This document shows positions 8,522-16,343 of a DNA stretch of 48,653 bases, in pieces. Each line of letters starts with the position of its first letter. Position 1 is the first letter of the stretch. The DNA comes from a bacterium (lineage in GTDB: Bacteria > Patescibacteriota > Gracilibacteria > UBA1369 > PNNO01). The translations under genes were made by a program, and so were the position numbers. Under the pieces are notes generated by a model. It made no database searches and was not told the DNA's origin. It worked only from the letters and a program-made list of their open reading frames with translations. The stretch covers positions 1 through 48,653 of the forward strand of contig JAGGUZ010000026.1 of the NCBI GenBank assembly GCA_021158225.1. Reading direction: 5' to 3'.

Positions 8522-9133
8522 TTATTTTTGTATGTGTAAAACCGTACCAACAGCATCTATTTTTCCAATCGATCCTATATTCGTAATTATGTTATTATTC
8601 TCTCCGAAAGCAGAGATATCACTTAGTATAACAGTTATCTTTTGATCTGGACTTGCAAATTCAACTTTTCCTTGAAGCATAACAGATAATCTGTCTTTAA
8701 CGAAGACATCACTTCCGGACAAATCAATTAAAAGACGCTTTTTAGATATCCACACATAATCAACATTGGACGGCTCATGTCCGTTAATAAGAAGTTTTGT
8801 ATCATGAATTTTCCCACTATCAAATTCAAAGAGAAGAGAATCTATTTTAATTTTCTCATTCTTGGCATTAAGAATCAGGCTTGTTAAAGTATTTAAATCA
8901 TCGTTTACATTGCTATCTTTTGTCACATAATCAATTAAAATCGCACCTGGAGTTGTATTCGTCTCAGATTTGGTCCCAAGTAAAACCGCCCCCTTAAAAA
9001 AATCAGTTCTAGGAACGTATAAAACAAATGCCACAATCATTAAAACACCAACTATTAAAACAATATTTAAAACAACACTCGGTGTAAATTTTGTACGTTG
9101 CCGTTTATTTATTTGAGGAATTTTTGTTTCCAT
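8522..9133 (-). CDS. single-pass membrane protein, probable partner of the downstream gene
   Basis: The 203 residues start with a basic N-terminus, a transmembrane helix (about 20-40, VVLNIVLIVGVLMIVAFVLY) and then a beta-rich exterior domain. Segments such as LLINGHEPSNVDYVWISKK and DRLSVMLQGKVEFAS suggest an Ig/cohesin-like sandwich, but this is only an impression. It is the first gene of a two-gene minus-strand operon. A good promoter sits so close to the ATG that the mRNA is probably leaderless. Family not recognised. Confidence 0.6.
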   Translation of the reverse strand: METKIPQINKRQRTKFTPSVVLNIVLIVGVLMIVAFVLYVPRTDFFKGAVLLGTKSETNTTPGAILIDYVTKDSNVNDDLNTLTSLILNAKNEKIKIDSLLFEFDSGKIHDTKLLINGHEPSNVDYVWISKKRLLIDLSGSDVFVKDRLSVMLQGKVEFASPDQKITVILSDISAFGENNNIITNIGSIGKIDAVGTVLHIQK

Positions 9134-9141
9134 ACATCTAT

Positions 9142-9170
9142 ATTCTACAACATTTTATACATTTTGTAAA
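9142..9170 (-). promoter_or_regulatory. promoter giving a leaderless or near-leaderless mRNA
   Basis: On the minus strand, TTTACA (9170-9165), a 17-bp spacer and TAGAAT (9147-9142) end 8 nt before the ATG at 9133. Transcription starting about 7 nt after the -10 box would begin at or next to the start codon. No Shine-Dalgarno sequence is present. Confidence 0.7.
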
Positions 9171-9242
9171 TAGGCTGATGTACATTTTCTTGAATAAAAA
9201 GACCGGCTCCAGTACATTTATACTGTTTTTAAAAAAATAATT

Positions 9243-10538
9243 ATGATTGTTCCAATAAGCAAGATTAATAACCATGTCGGAGAAGAAGTTACAATAAGAG
9301 GTTGGATGTATAACAAAAGGGGTAGCGGAAAAATTCTTTTTCTTCAATTACGTGACGGAAGCGGGATGATTCAAGCCATAGTTGCAAAAGAAGATGTTTC
9401 TAACGAAGTATTCAAAAAAGGAGAAAACTTAACGATGGAATCCGCCGTTAAAGTAACCGGAACCGTTAGTAAACACCCAAAATTCGATGATGTTTTCGAA
9501 CTTCAAGTAAAAAATATCAATATAATCCATTTAAACAAGGACGAATATCCAATATCAAAAAAAGGACATGGTCCTGATTTTTTATTAAACCACAGACATT
9601 TATGGCTCAGATCAAAAAAACAATGGGCAATTCAAAGAGTTAGAAACACAATTATTAATGCGACATATGAATATCTAAACAAAAACGGCTTTATTAAGAT
9701 TGATTCACCTATTTTTACGCCAAACGCATGCGAGGGCACAACGGAACTGTTTGAAGTTGATTATTTCGATGAAGGAAGCGCATATTTATCACAATCCGGA
9801 CAATTATATTTAGAAGCCGCAATTTTCAGTGTAGGAAAAGCATTTGATTTCGGCCCCGTTTTTAGAGCGGAAAAATCTAAGACACGACGCCATCTTACCG
9901 AATTTTGGATGATGGATGCCGAAGCAGCATTTGTAAAGCATGAAGAAAATATGCAAATTCAGGAAGAACTTATAACTTACATAGTCGAGAAAGTGCTTGG
10001 AAACAACCAAAAAGAATTAAAGATTTTGGAACGTGACATTGAACCTTTAAAGAAAATAAAGCCACCATTTATTAGAAAAACACACGCTGAAGTTATTAAA
10101 GAGCTTCACGAAATGGGGTCTGACATAGGAAATAACGATGATCTCGGAGCAGATGACGAAACAATGCTTACAAAGAAATACGATAAACCGATTTTTGTTG
10201 AAAAATATCCTGCTGAAGTTAAAGCTTTTTACATGAAAAGAGATACGGAGAATCCTAAACTTGCTTTATGCGACGACTTACTTGCTCCGGAAGGATATGG
10301 CGAGATTATTGGAGGAAGCCAGCGTGAAGATGATTACGACACCCTGCTTACAAGAATTAAAGAACAAAATCTTTCTGTAGAAGAATTTAATTGGTATTTG
10401 GACTTAAGAAAATACGGATCCGCTCCACACAGTGGCTTTGGGTATGGGCTTGAGCGATTAACAGCTTGGATATGTGGTTTACAACATATAAGAGAAACTA
10501 TTCCATTTCCACGAATGATAAGCAGACTAACACCGTAA
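9243..10538 (+). CDS. asnS: asparaginyl-tRNA synthetase (class IIb)
   Basis: AsnS charges tRNA-Asn with asparagine. The 431-residue protein has an N-terminal OB-fold anticodon-binding domain (about 1-105, VTIRGWMYNKRGSGKILFLQLRDGSG) and a class II catalytic core. The core shows motif 2 (GPVFRAEKSKTRRHLTEFWMMDAE) and motif 3 (GFGYGLERLTAWICG). The segment ACEGTTELFEVDYF and YLSQSGQLYLE fit AsnRS rather than the longer bacterial AspRS, which carries a GAD insertion absent here. Length is normal. An archaeal-type AspRS is the only realistic alternative. A loose promoter may lie at 9190-9224, but spacing is poor. The next gene has its own strong promoter. Confidence 0.9.
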   Translation: MIVPISKINNHVGEEVTIRGWMYNKRGSGKILFLQLRDGSGMIQAIVAKEDVSNEVFKKGENLTMESAVKVTGTVSKHPKFDDVFELQVKNINIIHLNKDEYPISKKGHGPDFLLNHRHLWLRSKKQWAIQRVRNTIINATYEYLNKNGFIKIDSPIFTPNACEGTTELFEVDYFDEGSAYLSQSGQLYLEAAIFSVGKAFDFGPVFRAEKSKTRRHLTEFWMMDAEAAFVKHEENMQIQEELITYIVEKVLGNNQKELKILERDIEPLKKIKPPFIRKTHAEVIKELHEMGSDIGNNDDLGADDETMLTKKYDKPIFVEKYPAEVKAFYMKRDTENPKLALCDDLLAPEGYGEIIGGSQREDDYDTLLTRIKEQNLSVEEFNWYLDLRKYGSAPHSGFGYGLERLTAWICGLQHIRETIPFPRMISRLTP

Positions 10539-10580
10539 TACTTAGTGCTTAAGTTCCTATATGTAAGTATTTAGTATTGC

Positions 10581-10609
10581 TTGACAAAATTACATAAATA
10601 TACTATTAT
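10581..10609 (+). promoter_or_regulatory. near-consensus sigma70 promoter
   Basis: Perfect TTGACA (10581-10586), a 17-bp spacer and TATTAT (10604-10609) precede the ATG at 10643 by 33 nt. It is one of the best promoters in the window and shows that the downstream coiled-coil gene is transcribed independently of asnS. Confidence 0.8.
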
Positions 10610-10642
10610 GTGTATCTTTAGTATTCTTAAACAATATTTATT

Positions 10643-11185
10643 ATGAAACCTAAAAGTCAAGAAAGCCCTGACCTAAAACTTGTAAAACCTCTTTCTCTCG
10701 CAGAAAAAGCCAGGTTAGTGGCACAAGAAGTTAAAGATAACGATGCACTGGAAGAAGAACAAAGAGTGGAACATCTTTTACATAGACTTACAGAAATTAA
10801 CGACGAATTCACTCAAGTAGATAAAGTGATTAAAGGTTTAAGCAGAGACCAGCGTGAAAAAGTTTTAGCAACACTCGAAGAGGATACAAGTTCTTTAGAA
10901 TCCGAAAAAGATGAAATATTAAATGACGAAGGAGTCCAGATTGCTCATATACAAGAGCTTATTAAAGAAGCTAATCAAATAGATTCATGGAGAGAATTAA
11001 AAGAATTAGTGGAATCGGCAATAGCAAGAGGATGGTTTAAAGAACCCAAAAGAAATAAGAAAGGTAATATTAGCTACCATGCCTTGGAATCTTCCGATAC
11101 TGAAAACAGAACACTTAAAGGTGCGATGAGGAAGCTCAAAAAAACGATAATACAATCTATTAGCAAACTCGCCAGCAAAAAATAA
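10643..11185 (+). CDS. cytoplasmic helical/coiled-coil protein, unknown
   Basis: This 180-residue, charged and almost entirely helical protein has no signal peptide or membrane helix. Residues about 20-110 look like two antiparallel helices with heptad character (AEKARLVAQEVKDN; DKVIKGLSRDQREKVLATLEE). The C-terminal 45 residues are strongly basic (KGAMRKLKKTIIQSISKLASKK), which could contact nucleic acid or membrane. It is a monocistronic gene behind a near-consensus promoter and converges on alr with a 3-nt gap. Family not recognised. Confidence 0.6.
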   Translation: MKPKSQESPDLKLVKPLSLAEKARLVAQEVKDNDALEEEQRVEHLLHRLTEINDEFTQVDKVIKGLSRDQREKVLATLEEDTSSLESEKDEILNDEGVQIAHIQELIKEANQIDSWRELKELVESAIARGWFKEPKRNKKGNISYHALESSDTENRTLKGAMRKLKKTIIQSISKLASKK

Positions 11186-11188
11186 TAA

Positions 11189-12337
11189 TTATGTTATAAT
11201 CCTTCGTATTGTCGGCGCAATATGTGTCCAAATAACATAAGTAATTGTTTTGCACATTTCCGCTATTTGTCGCACTGAATTTTTCTTTAATGGATCCCTG
11301 CTGATTATTTCAACTTTATCCCATTTACCTGCGCCATCCGCACCAGAGAGATCAATCATTGTAAGATTCATACATACACGCCCAATAATCGGGCACTCGG
11401 TTTCCCCATAATAAATTGAGCCTTTATTGCTTAACCTTCTATCTACTCCTTCATAATATCCGGCAGGAATTACACCTATTCTCATATCGTGCTGAGCTAT
11501 AAACGTGCATCCATAACTCACACAATCTCCTTTTTTAAGCTCTTTAATATCTATTATCGTTGATTTAAAAGAAAGAACAGAAATGAGATTGTTATTATTT
11601 CTAACAGGAGAATCGCCGTAAAGTCCAAGCCCCAAACGAATCATATTAAAATCTTTTGCAAAAATTTTATCGGCTCCCGCAGTCGCAGAAATATGTTTCC
11701 ATTTAATGTTAAATCCGTTTTTCTCAGCAATTCCCAATGCTTCTTTAAATTTTAGGACCTGCTCGTTTGTAAATTTATCAGATTCCGAATTATCCGCATC
11801 GGCAAGATGAGTAAAAACACCTTCAAGCTTAAGGTTTTTATATTTTTTAATCCACTCAAATACTTCTTCCAACTCCTCAAGAGATATCCCCTGTCTGTGC
11901 ATACCCGTATCAACTTTTAAATGAATTGTGATCTTCTTGTTTAATTTCCCAAGCGCCTCAATAGTCTCTTTATCAATAACCGTAATTGCAATCCCTCTAA
12001 ATGACATTTTTTTGTAATTATCAGGGTGCGTATACCCTATAATTAATATGTTGGTTCTTATCCCAATTTTTTTAAGTTCCAAAGCCTCATAATAGCTATC
12101 AACAATTAAATACGGTGTCTCCAAATCGTCACACATCCGAGCAATTTCTTTTAAGCCGTGACCATAAGCATTACTCTTTAAAACCGGACAAACTTGCGAC
12201 TCCAAATGAAGTTTTTGAAAATAGTTATAGTTATGCAGAAGAGCTTTTCTACTAAGTTCAACAGTATTTAAGACTTTCATCTTTCTACTTATACGCCTTC
12301 TTATTTCATTACCTTTGTAAAATAATTTTTCAATCAT
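11189..12337 (-). CDS. alr: alanine racemase (PLP enzyme)
   Basis: Alr interconverts L- and D-alanine for peptidoglycan synthesis. The PLP lysine lies in VLKSNAYGHG (about residue 53), the fold-III barrel follows, and the catalytic Tyr of the C-terminal domain lies in VSYGCTF, followed by the GYYEGVDRRLSN segment typical of the family. Length is 382 residues from the ATG that overlaps the upstream stop (ATGA). An internal ATG at 12280 (MKVLNTVELSRK) would give 363 residues, closer to where most family members begin. The basic 19-residue extension is therefore uncertain. It is the last gene of the overlapping operon with the FG-GAP-like and DUF3160 genes. Confidence 0.93.
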   Translation of the reverse strand: MIEKLFYKGNEIRRRISRKMKVLNTVELSRKALLHNYNYFQKLHLESQVCPVLKSNAYGHGLKEIARMCDDLETPYLIVDSYYEALELKKIGIRTNILIIGYTHPDNYKKMSFRGIAITVIDKETIEALGKLNKKITIHLKVDTGMHRQGISLEELEEVFEWIKKYKNLKLEGVFTHLADADNSESDKFTNEQVLKFKEALGIAEKNGFNIKWKHISATAGADKIFAKDFNMIRLGLGLYGDSPVRNNNNLISVLSFKSTIIDIKELKKGDCVSYGCTFIAQHDMRIGVIPAGYYEGVDRRLSNKGSIYYGETECPIIGRVCMNLTMIDLSGADGAGKWDKVEIISRDPLKKNSVRQIAEMCKTITYVIWTHIAPTIRRIIT

Positions 12338-12915
12338 AATTTCATACGACTAATTTTTTTAAAGCCCCATTCATCCCACTGCCAAATTGCAACACTCTTT
12401 GCACCATTACCATAGTTATCCCATTCATACGGCCTTTCCCAAACCATTATTTCATTTTTTCCGTCACCATCAAAATCACCCAATCTTGTCTTAATATTAA
12501 TATACGGTAAATTTGATGAATGCCAAAGGGATTTAATACCGTCATCCCACTTATACAAAAACAAATGTTGTTTGTACGAATTATCGTTTTTATCAAGCCA
12601 AAAAGGCAAAGATTTCCCGTAGTTTCCCTTCTTCCAAAGGTACAATGCAAGCTCGTTATTTCCACTGTTTGTGAAATCTCCAACCATTACTTTTTTAACA
12701 TCCCACTGTGGATCTGTTCTAAAAATTAGCTCCTCACCATTAAATACTTTAACAACTCCATTGGATCTTTCTATCCGCTCATAAAAACCATCGTTGTTAA
12801 AATCGACAAAAATAACTTCCTGCGGTTTTAAAGTATGTAAAAAGAGGAGGACAAAAAGTCCCCCTCCAACTAAAACTTTTAATATTATTCCCAAAATTTT
12901 ACAAATGTTTGCCAT
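12334..12915 (-). CDS. FG-GAP/VCBS-like membrane-anchored protein
   Basis: The 193-residue protein has an N-terminal hydrophobic helix (about 7-26, LGIILKVLVGGGLFVLLFL) followed by an extracytoplasmic beta domain. That domain holds three FG-GAP-type units with Asp-rich calcium-loop motifs: VDFNNDGFYE, GDFTNSGNNELAL and GDFDGDGKNEIMVW. Such repeats normally build beta-propeller blades; three are too few for a complete propeller, so it may oligomerise. The start lies 31 nt inside the end of the DUF3160 gene and its stop overlaps alr, so all three genes are probably translationally coupled. Function unknown; a cell-surface binding role is inferred. Confidence 0.65.
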   Translation of the reverse strand: MANICKILGIILKVLVGGGLFVLLFLHTLKPQEVIFVDFNNDGFYERIERSNGVVKVFNGEELIFRTDPQWDVKKVMVGDFTNSGNNELALYLWKKGNYGKSLPFWLDKNDNSYKQHLFLYKWDDGIKSLWHSSNLPYINIKTRLGDFDGDGKNEIMVWERPYEWDNYGNGAKSVAIWQWDEWGFKKISRMKL

Positions 12916-15077
12916 GATGGTCTATCAGGTCTCTTATCATTGTCCCACAAAATTTCGTCTCTCCATTTTTCATCGGTAAGTCTGTCCGCCATTGGCCAAG
13001 AAAATTCATAATATGAATAGACTCCACCTTTACCGACTCTTAGTTCTCCATCAATTGGGAATACAACATAGATTGGTTCAACATGTCCTGTCCCAACCTC
13101 AAGAACACAGCAATTCGGATTAGTAGCAACATCGGCAATAATCGGTGCCGGATTATCATTTAAAAGATTGTCGTTTTCTTTTTCTTTATCGGTAAAAGTT
13201 TCATCCCAAAAATGTTCAAGAGAACCTCCGTATGCTCTTATAAATTCATATTCATCATCCGTTAAATCCGTATTTTCAAGCTCTTTTACAGAAATATCAC
13301 GAAGACGAATCAACATATCTTTTAATTTTCCAAGTTGCTCCTGGTTTTTATTACTCAAGATTTCCCTGTCTTTAAGGCCATCAACAGTAAACTGAGTTAA
13401 AGAAGCAAGTCTTGCATACAAATCGGGATTTGGTTCCACATAACCACGATCGTCGTTTTTATCAATCATTGGACCTCCACCAAGTTCCGCATAAACTTGT
13501 TTCGCATAAAGAATTGTATCGTGCTTAAGTTCCGCCCAACTTCCAAGGTATGTATTTAATTCCTTCTTTCCCCATTCATCTGACTGCATAAATGAAGGAT
13601 AACCTTCTCCATACTCGTGTCCAAGCGTATTTAACGTATAAATCCATCCCCAGTAAAGATTCTCCGTCCACTGTGATTTTGGCAGTTCTTTCATTCCATT
13701 CTGCAATTTTTTCATATTTTCAGGATATTTTTCATAACCGGTCTCCCCCATTTCATCAAGAAGTTTGTACGCCAACTTAGAACCCATTACAGACGGAATA
13801 TCCAATCCATTAGGGAGCATTCGCGAATCTTCTTTTGGACATTCCATACTTCCGTCCAAATTACCCACCTCACTGCAGATTAACTTTTGAAAAACATAAG
13901 CGTCGATAGTAAATCTTTGCCCCATAAACCTAAATCCTTTTATTTCTTCAGTTTTTTCTTCAGCTGTCCTTTCCGGTTCAAAAACCGTACCCAAAATAGG
14001 CATTGAATTCACTCCCGGATCACGCAGAGTTTTGGCATCGGCAATAAACGAGTCCAGCCCACTATTATTTTGAGTCAAAGTATCAACAGTAAAATCATCC
14101 CCATATACTTTTTTTGCAACAGGAGCATAATCCAAATAAACAAGATCATCCGGATCTCCAACAAAAAATCCTATCGGTTCATAAAGTTTTTTCCAATCGT
14201 TTCTTGCATCATCATTATTTTTAAGAGATTCGACAATTAGAAGCGCAGAACGCACCTCATCTTTTTCTTTAAGCCTAAAAGTCATTCTTCCGTAATACAT
14301 AAGAGCCTTAAAATATCTTTTTAATTGCTCTGTCTTTGTATAATGTCCACGTGGAATATATTGAGAAAAATCTTCCAAATAATTCACTCCCATTGCTAAG
14401 GAAGGAGCAAGACCTTTATGTAAATTAATAGACTTAATTTCACTATTAACATTATTAGCTACAAATTCCGGAATATCCGCTTTATCACCATCCAAGATAA
14501 CCATTACAACTGTAAAAAAAGTTACATTTCTTTTCGCGGAATTTTCCCAATCCGTGTCTTTTAATTTATTATATTGCTGTAAAGAAAGTTTTTGCATTTC
14601 AGAAGACAAATTGTATGCTAAGTCATAAAGCTCATTTTCCTCAAGACTCTTTAAAAGAAAATCAAAATATAAATGATATGTATGAAGTACAGAATCGGTC
14701 GTTATAAAACTTGGGATATATTGATATCTATTATCTTCATATACAGAAAAATATTCATCATTCCATCCTTCCGATACAACAAATCCATTTTTCGCCAGAT
14801 ATTCTTTCGCTGAATCCGGACCATTTATAATCTTTGTATAAGCAACATTACTCAAATCATCTTTAATTTCATACGAAGGAACCGCCGGAGTAAAATCAAT
14901 TTCATTATCTTGCCAGAGAGCAAATGAATCGGCCTGCGCAGTCTTTACTTCTTGCTTAACAGTTTCACTTTGTTTGGTATTTTGCTGGTCAGGTTGATTA
15001 GTAGGCTGTTCTTCTTGAACAGGGCCACATCCTGTCACCAGAAACGCAAATACAAGCGCCGTTACAAGTTTTTTCAT
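12885..15077 (-). CDS. DUF3160 family lipoprotein
   Basis: The 730-residue exported protein has a lipoprotein signal (MKKLVTALVFAFLVTGC, lipobox LVTGC, Cys17), a Gln/Thr/Glu-rich linker (about 20-50) and one large domain. The passage IPSFITTDSVLHTYHLYFDFLLKSLEE (read in two parts, about residues 115-145) is characteristic of DUF3160, a family of uncharacterised surface proteins in environmental bacteria. Later segments such as LGSWAELKHDTILYAKQ and VGTGHVEPIYVVFPIDGE also fit. No catalytic site is established for the family. It is the first gene of the operon with the FG-GAP-like protein and alr. A TAATAT box 7 nt before the ATG may give a leaderless start. Confidence 0.8.
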   Translation of the reverse strand: MKKLVTALVFAFLVTGCGPVQEEQPTNQPDQQNTKQSETVKQEVKTAQADSFALWQDNEIDFTPAVPSYEIKDDLSNVAYTKIINGPDSAKEYLAKNGFVVSEGWNDEYFSVYEDNRYQYIPSFITTDSVLHTYHLYFDFLLKSLEENELYDLAYNLSSEMQKLSLQQYNKLKDTDWENSAKRNVTFFTVVMVILDGDKADIPEFVANNVNSEIKSINLHKGLAPSLAMGVNYLEDFSQYIPRGHYTKTEQLKRYFKALMYYGRMTFRLKEKDEVRSALLIVESLKNNDDARNDWKKLYEPIGFFVGDPDDLVYLDYAPVAKKVYGDDFTVDTLTQNNSGLDSFIADAKTLRDPGVNSMPILGTVFEPERTAEEKTEEIKGFRFMGQRFTIDAYVFQKLICSEVGNLDGSMECPKEDSRMLPNGLDIPSVMGSKLAYKLLDEMGETGYEKYPENMKKLQNGMKELPKSQWTENLYWGWIYTLNTLGHEYGEGYPSFMQSDEWGKKELNTYLGSWAELKHDTILYAKQVYAELGGGPMIDKNDDRGYVEPNPDLYARLASLTQFTVDGLKDREILSNKNQEQLGKLKDMLIRLRDISVKELENTDLTDDEYEFIRAYGGSLEHFWDETFTDKEKENDNLLNDNPAPIIADVATNPNCCVLEVGTGHVEPIYVVFPIDGELRVGKGGVYSYYEFSWPMADRLTDEKWRDEILWDNDKRPDRPSWQTFVKFWE

Positions 15078-15186
15078 TTGAATAATATTAAATAATTATT
15101 TATCCGATTGAACCAGCAAATCGATCGATAAAATTCTTCCCTACATTTATAGACAAAAAAGTTAGTTATAAATTTTAAGATCAAAT

Positions 15187-15214
15187 ATATCATATCTCTT
15201 ATATCATATCTCTT
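15187..15214. repeat. two tandem 14-bp copies
   Basis: ATATCATATCTCTT occurs twice without a gap in the AT-rich stretch between the DUF3160 gene and tRNA-Phe. The surrounding 15078-15257 holds nothing else that I can support. Confidence 0.6.
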
Positions 15215-15257
15215 TATCTTGTCGAATCAAAAATTTTGAAAAGTGCAAAACCAAAAG

Positions 15258-15332
15258 TGGTGCCGCGGGGCAGAATTGAACTACCGACACGAAGATTTTC
15301 AGTCTTCTGCTCTACCACTGAGCTACCGCGGC
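15258..15332 (-). tRNA. tRNA-Phe (GAA), CCA encoded
   Basis: Read on the minus strand, a full cloverleaf forms. The acceptor is GCCGCGG/CCGCGGC, the D arm GCTC-GAGC, and the anticodon stem GAAGA/TCTTC with loop CTGAAAA, giving anticodon GAA. The T arm is GGTAG/CTGCC with loop TTCAATT (a variant of TTCAANT), discriminator A, and an encoded CCA. The gene stands alone behind its own promoter. Confidence 0.96.
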
Positions 15333-15355
15333 TTATTTATGATCGTGCGAAGGAA

Positions 15356-15384
15356 AGTATACTTGCCGGATCTCTTTTGATCAA
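15356..15384 (-). promoter_or_regulatory. promoter of tRNA-Phe
   Basis: On the minus strand, TTGATC (15384-15379), a 17-bp spacer and TATACT (15361-15356) lie 23 nt before the first base of the tRNA. Confidence 0.65.
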
Positions 15385-15404
15385 GAAAAAGTTATTCAAC
15401 TCCA

Positions 15405-15512
15405 TCAAGTAAATCCTTCAAGTTTAACAATCTCCACACTCAAATTATAAACTTTTCTATCATACTCTGTTAACAATTCGAACAGTTCTGAAATTCTATC
15501 AACATTTTCCAT
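15405..15512 (-). CDS. possible 35-residue ORF directly after rnhA
   Basis: The ATG follows the rnhA stop with no gap (TAA-ATG), the tightest arrangement for reinitiation. The product (MENVDRISELFELLTEYDRK and 15 more residues) is a compact amphipathic helix with plausible amino-acid composition. It is too short for the ORF track. No family can be named. It may be real, or chance in AT-rich DNA; its packing against rnhA is the main support. Confidence 0.35.
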   Translation of the reverse strand: MENVDRISELFELLTEYDRKVYNLSVEIVKLEGFT

Positions 15513-16262
15513 TTAAAAAAGTGTTTGGTTAGAGATAATAAAATCATTCGCTTCTTCTTTTGTAAGTTTTTTTAACTTTTTCAACTCGTTTTCTCCAACT
15601 ATTTCCCCACGATTTTCCTTTATTTCTACAACTTTTTCAAGCTGTTTTTTAGTTAACAACACATTCTCCTTCGCTTTTTTAATATTTTCAGGTGTTTTTT
15701 CGGCAAACATAATATATTTACCGCACTTCTCACAATCAACTCGTATCATCTTACTATCCGACATCCAACTAAGCACTCCATTAACCTTCTTATCGCAATT
15801 TTTGCAATAATATCCATCCACCAATTTTTGAACATTTATAGTTCCAGACTGTGGCAATTTTTTAGATTCATTCACAGCCAATTTATCAACACGATTATTC
15901 AAATCGTTATTAGCATGACCCTTTACCCAATTCCATTTAATTTTAACATCTTTCAAACTATTCATCGCTTTATCAAACTCTTCCCATAAATCAAGATTTA
16001 CCTTTCGCTTCCACCCTTCGTTAATACTGTTAATAATTAAGCTCGAATCGCTATAAACATCAACAGGCACATCTTTAACATTTTCAGAAAGCCACTTAAC
16101 CGTTTCTATAATCGCTTTCATTTCCATCCTGTTATTTGTCGTACTTACTTGTCCGCCTTTTAAAACAAATTCATTCCCATTTTGAATAATAATAGCAGCC
16201 CATCCCCCACTACCCGGATTACCAAGACAACTTCCATCTGTATAAACAACAATATTTTCCAT
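15513..16262 (-). CDS. rnhA: RNase HI with C-terminal zinc ribbon
   Basis: RNase HI cleaves the RNA strand of RNA-DNA hybrids. The ORF track begins at 16340, but the family starts at MENIVVYTDGSCLGNPG, so ATG 16262 (249 residues) is chosen. Catalytic acidic residues are visible: Asp in YTDGS, Glu in NNRMEMKAIIE, Asp in VYSDSSL and Asp in NNRVDKLA, with GHANND matching the conserved His region. After residue about 150 comes an unusual tail: a CKNC...CEKC zinc ribbon (about 165-200) and a Lys/Glu helix to the end. Normal RNase HI is about 150-160 residues, so this is an extended form, probably with added nucleic-acid binding. Confidence 0.9.
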   Translation of the reverse strand: MENIVVYTDGSCLGNPGSGGWAAIIIQNGNEFVLKGGQVSTTNNRMEMKAIIETVKWLSENVKDVPVDVYSDSSLIINSINEGWKRKVNLDLWEEFDKAMNSLKDVKIKWNWVKGHANNDLNNRVDKLAVNESKKLPQSGTINVQKLVDGYYCKNCDKKVNGVLSWMSDSKMIRVDCEKCGKYIMFAEKTPENIKKAKENVLLTKKQLEKVVEIKENRGEIVGENELKKLKKLTKEEANDFIISNQTLF

Positions 16263-16343
16263 ACGATTTTTACTCGTTATCTGGTAAAATTCATGACTGT
16301 AACCGACCGTAATAGTACGATCAATCAATAATAATCGCAACCG

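Noticed and set aside
9243-10538. Aspartyl- rather than asparaginyl-tRNA synthetase
   Set aside because: It lacks the bacterial AspRS GAD insertion and has the ACEGTTELF segment of AsnRS; an archaeal-type AspRS remains only a small possibility.
10537-10571. Inverted repeat AATACTTA/TAAGTATT after asnS as a terminator
   Set aside because: The 8-bp AT-rich stem has a 19-nt loop and no U tract; too weak to call.
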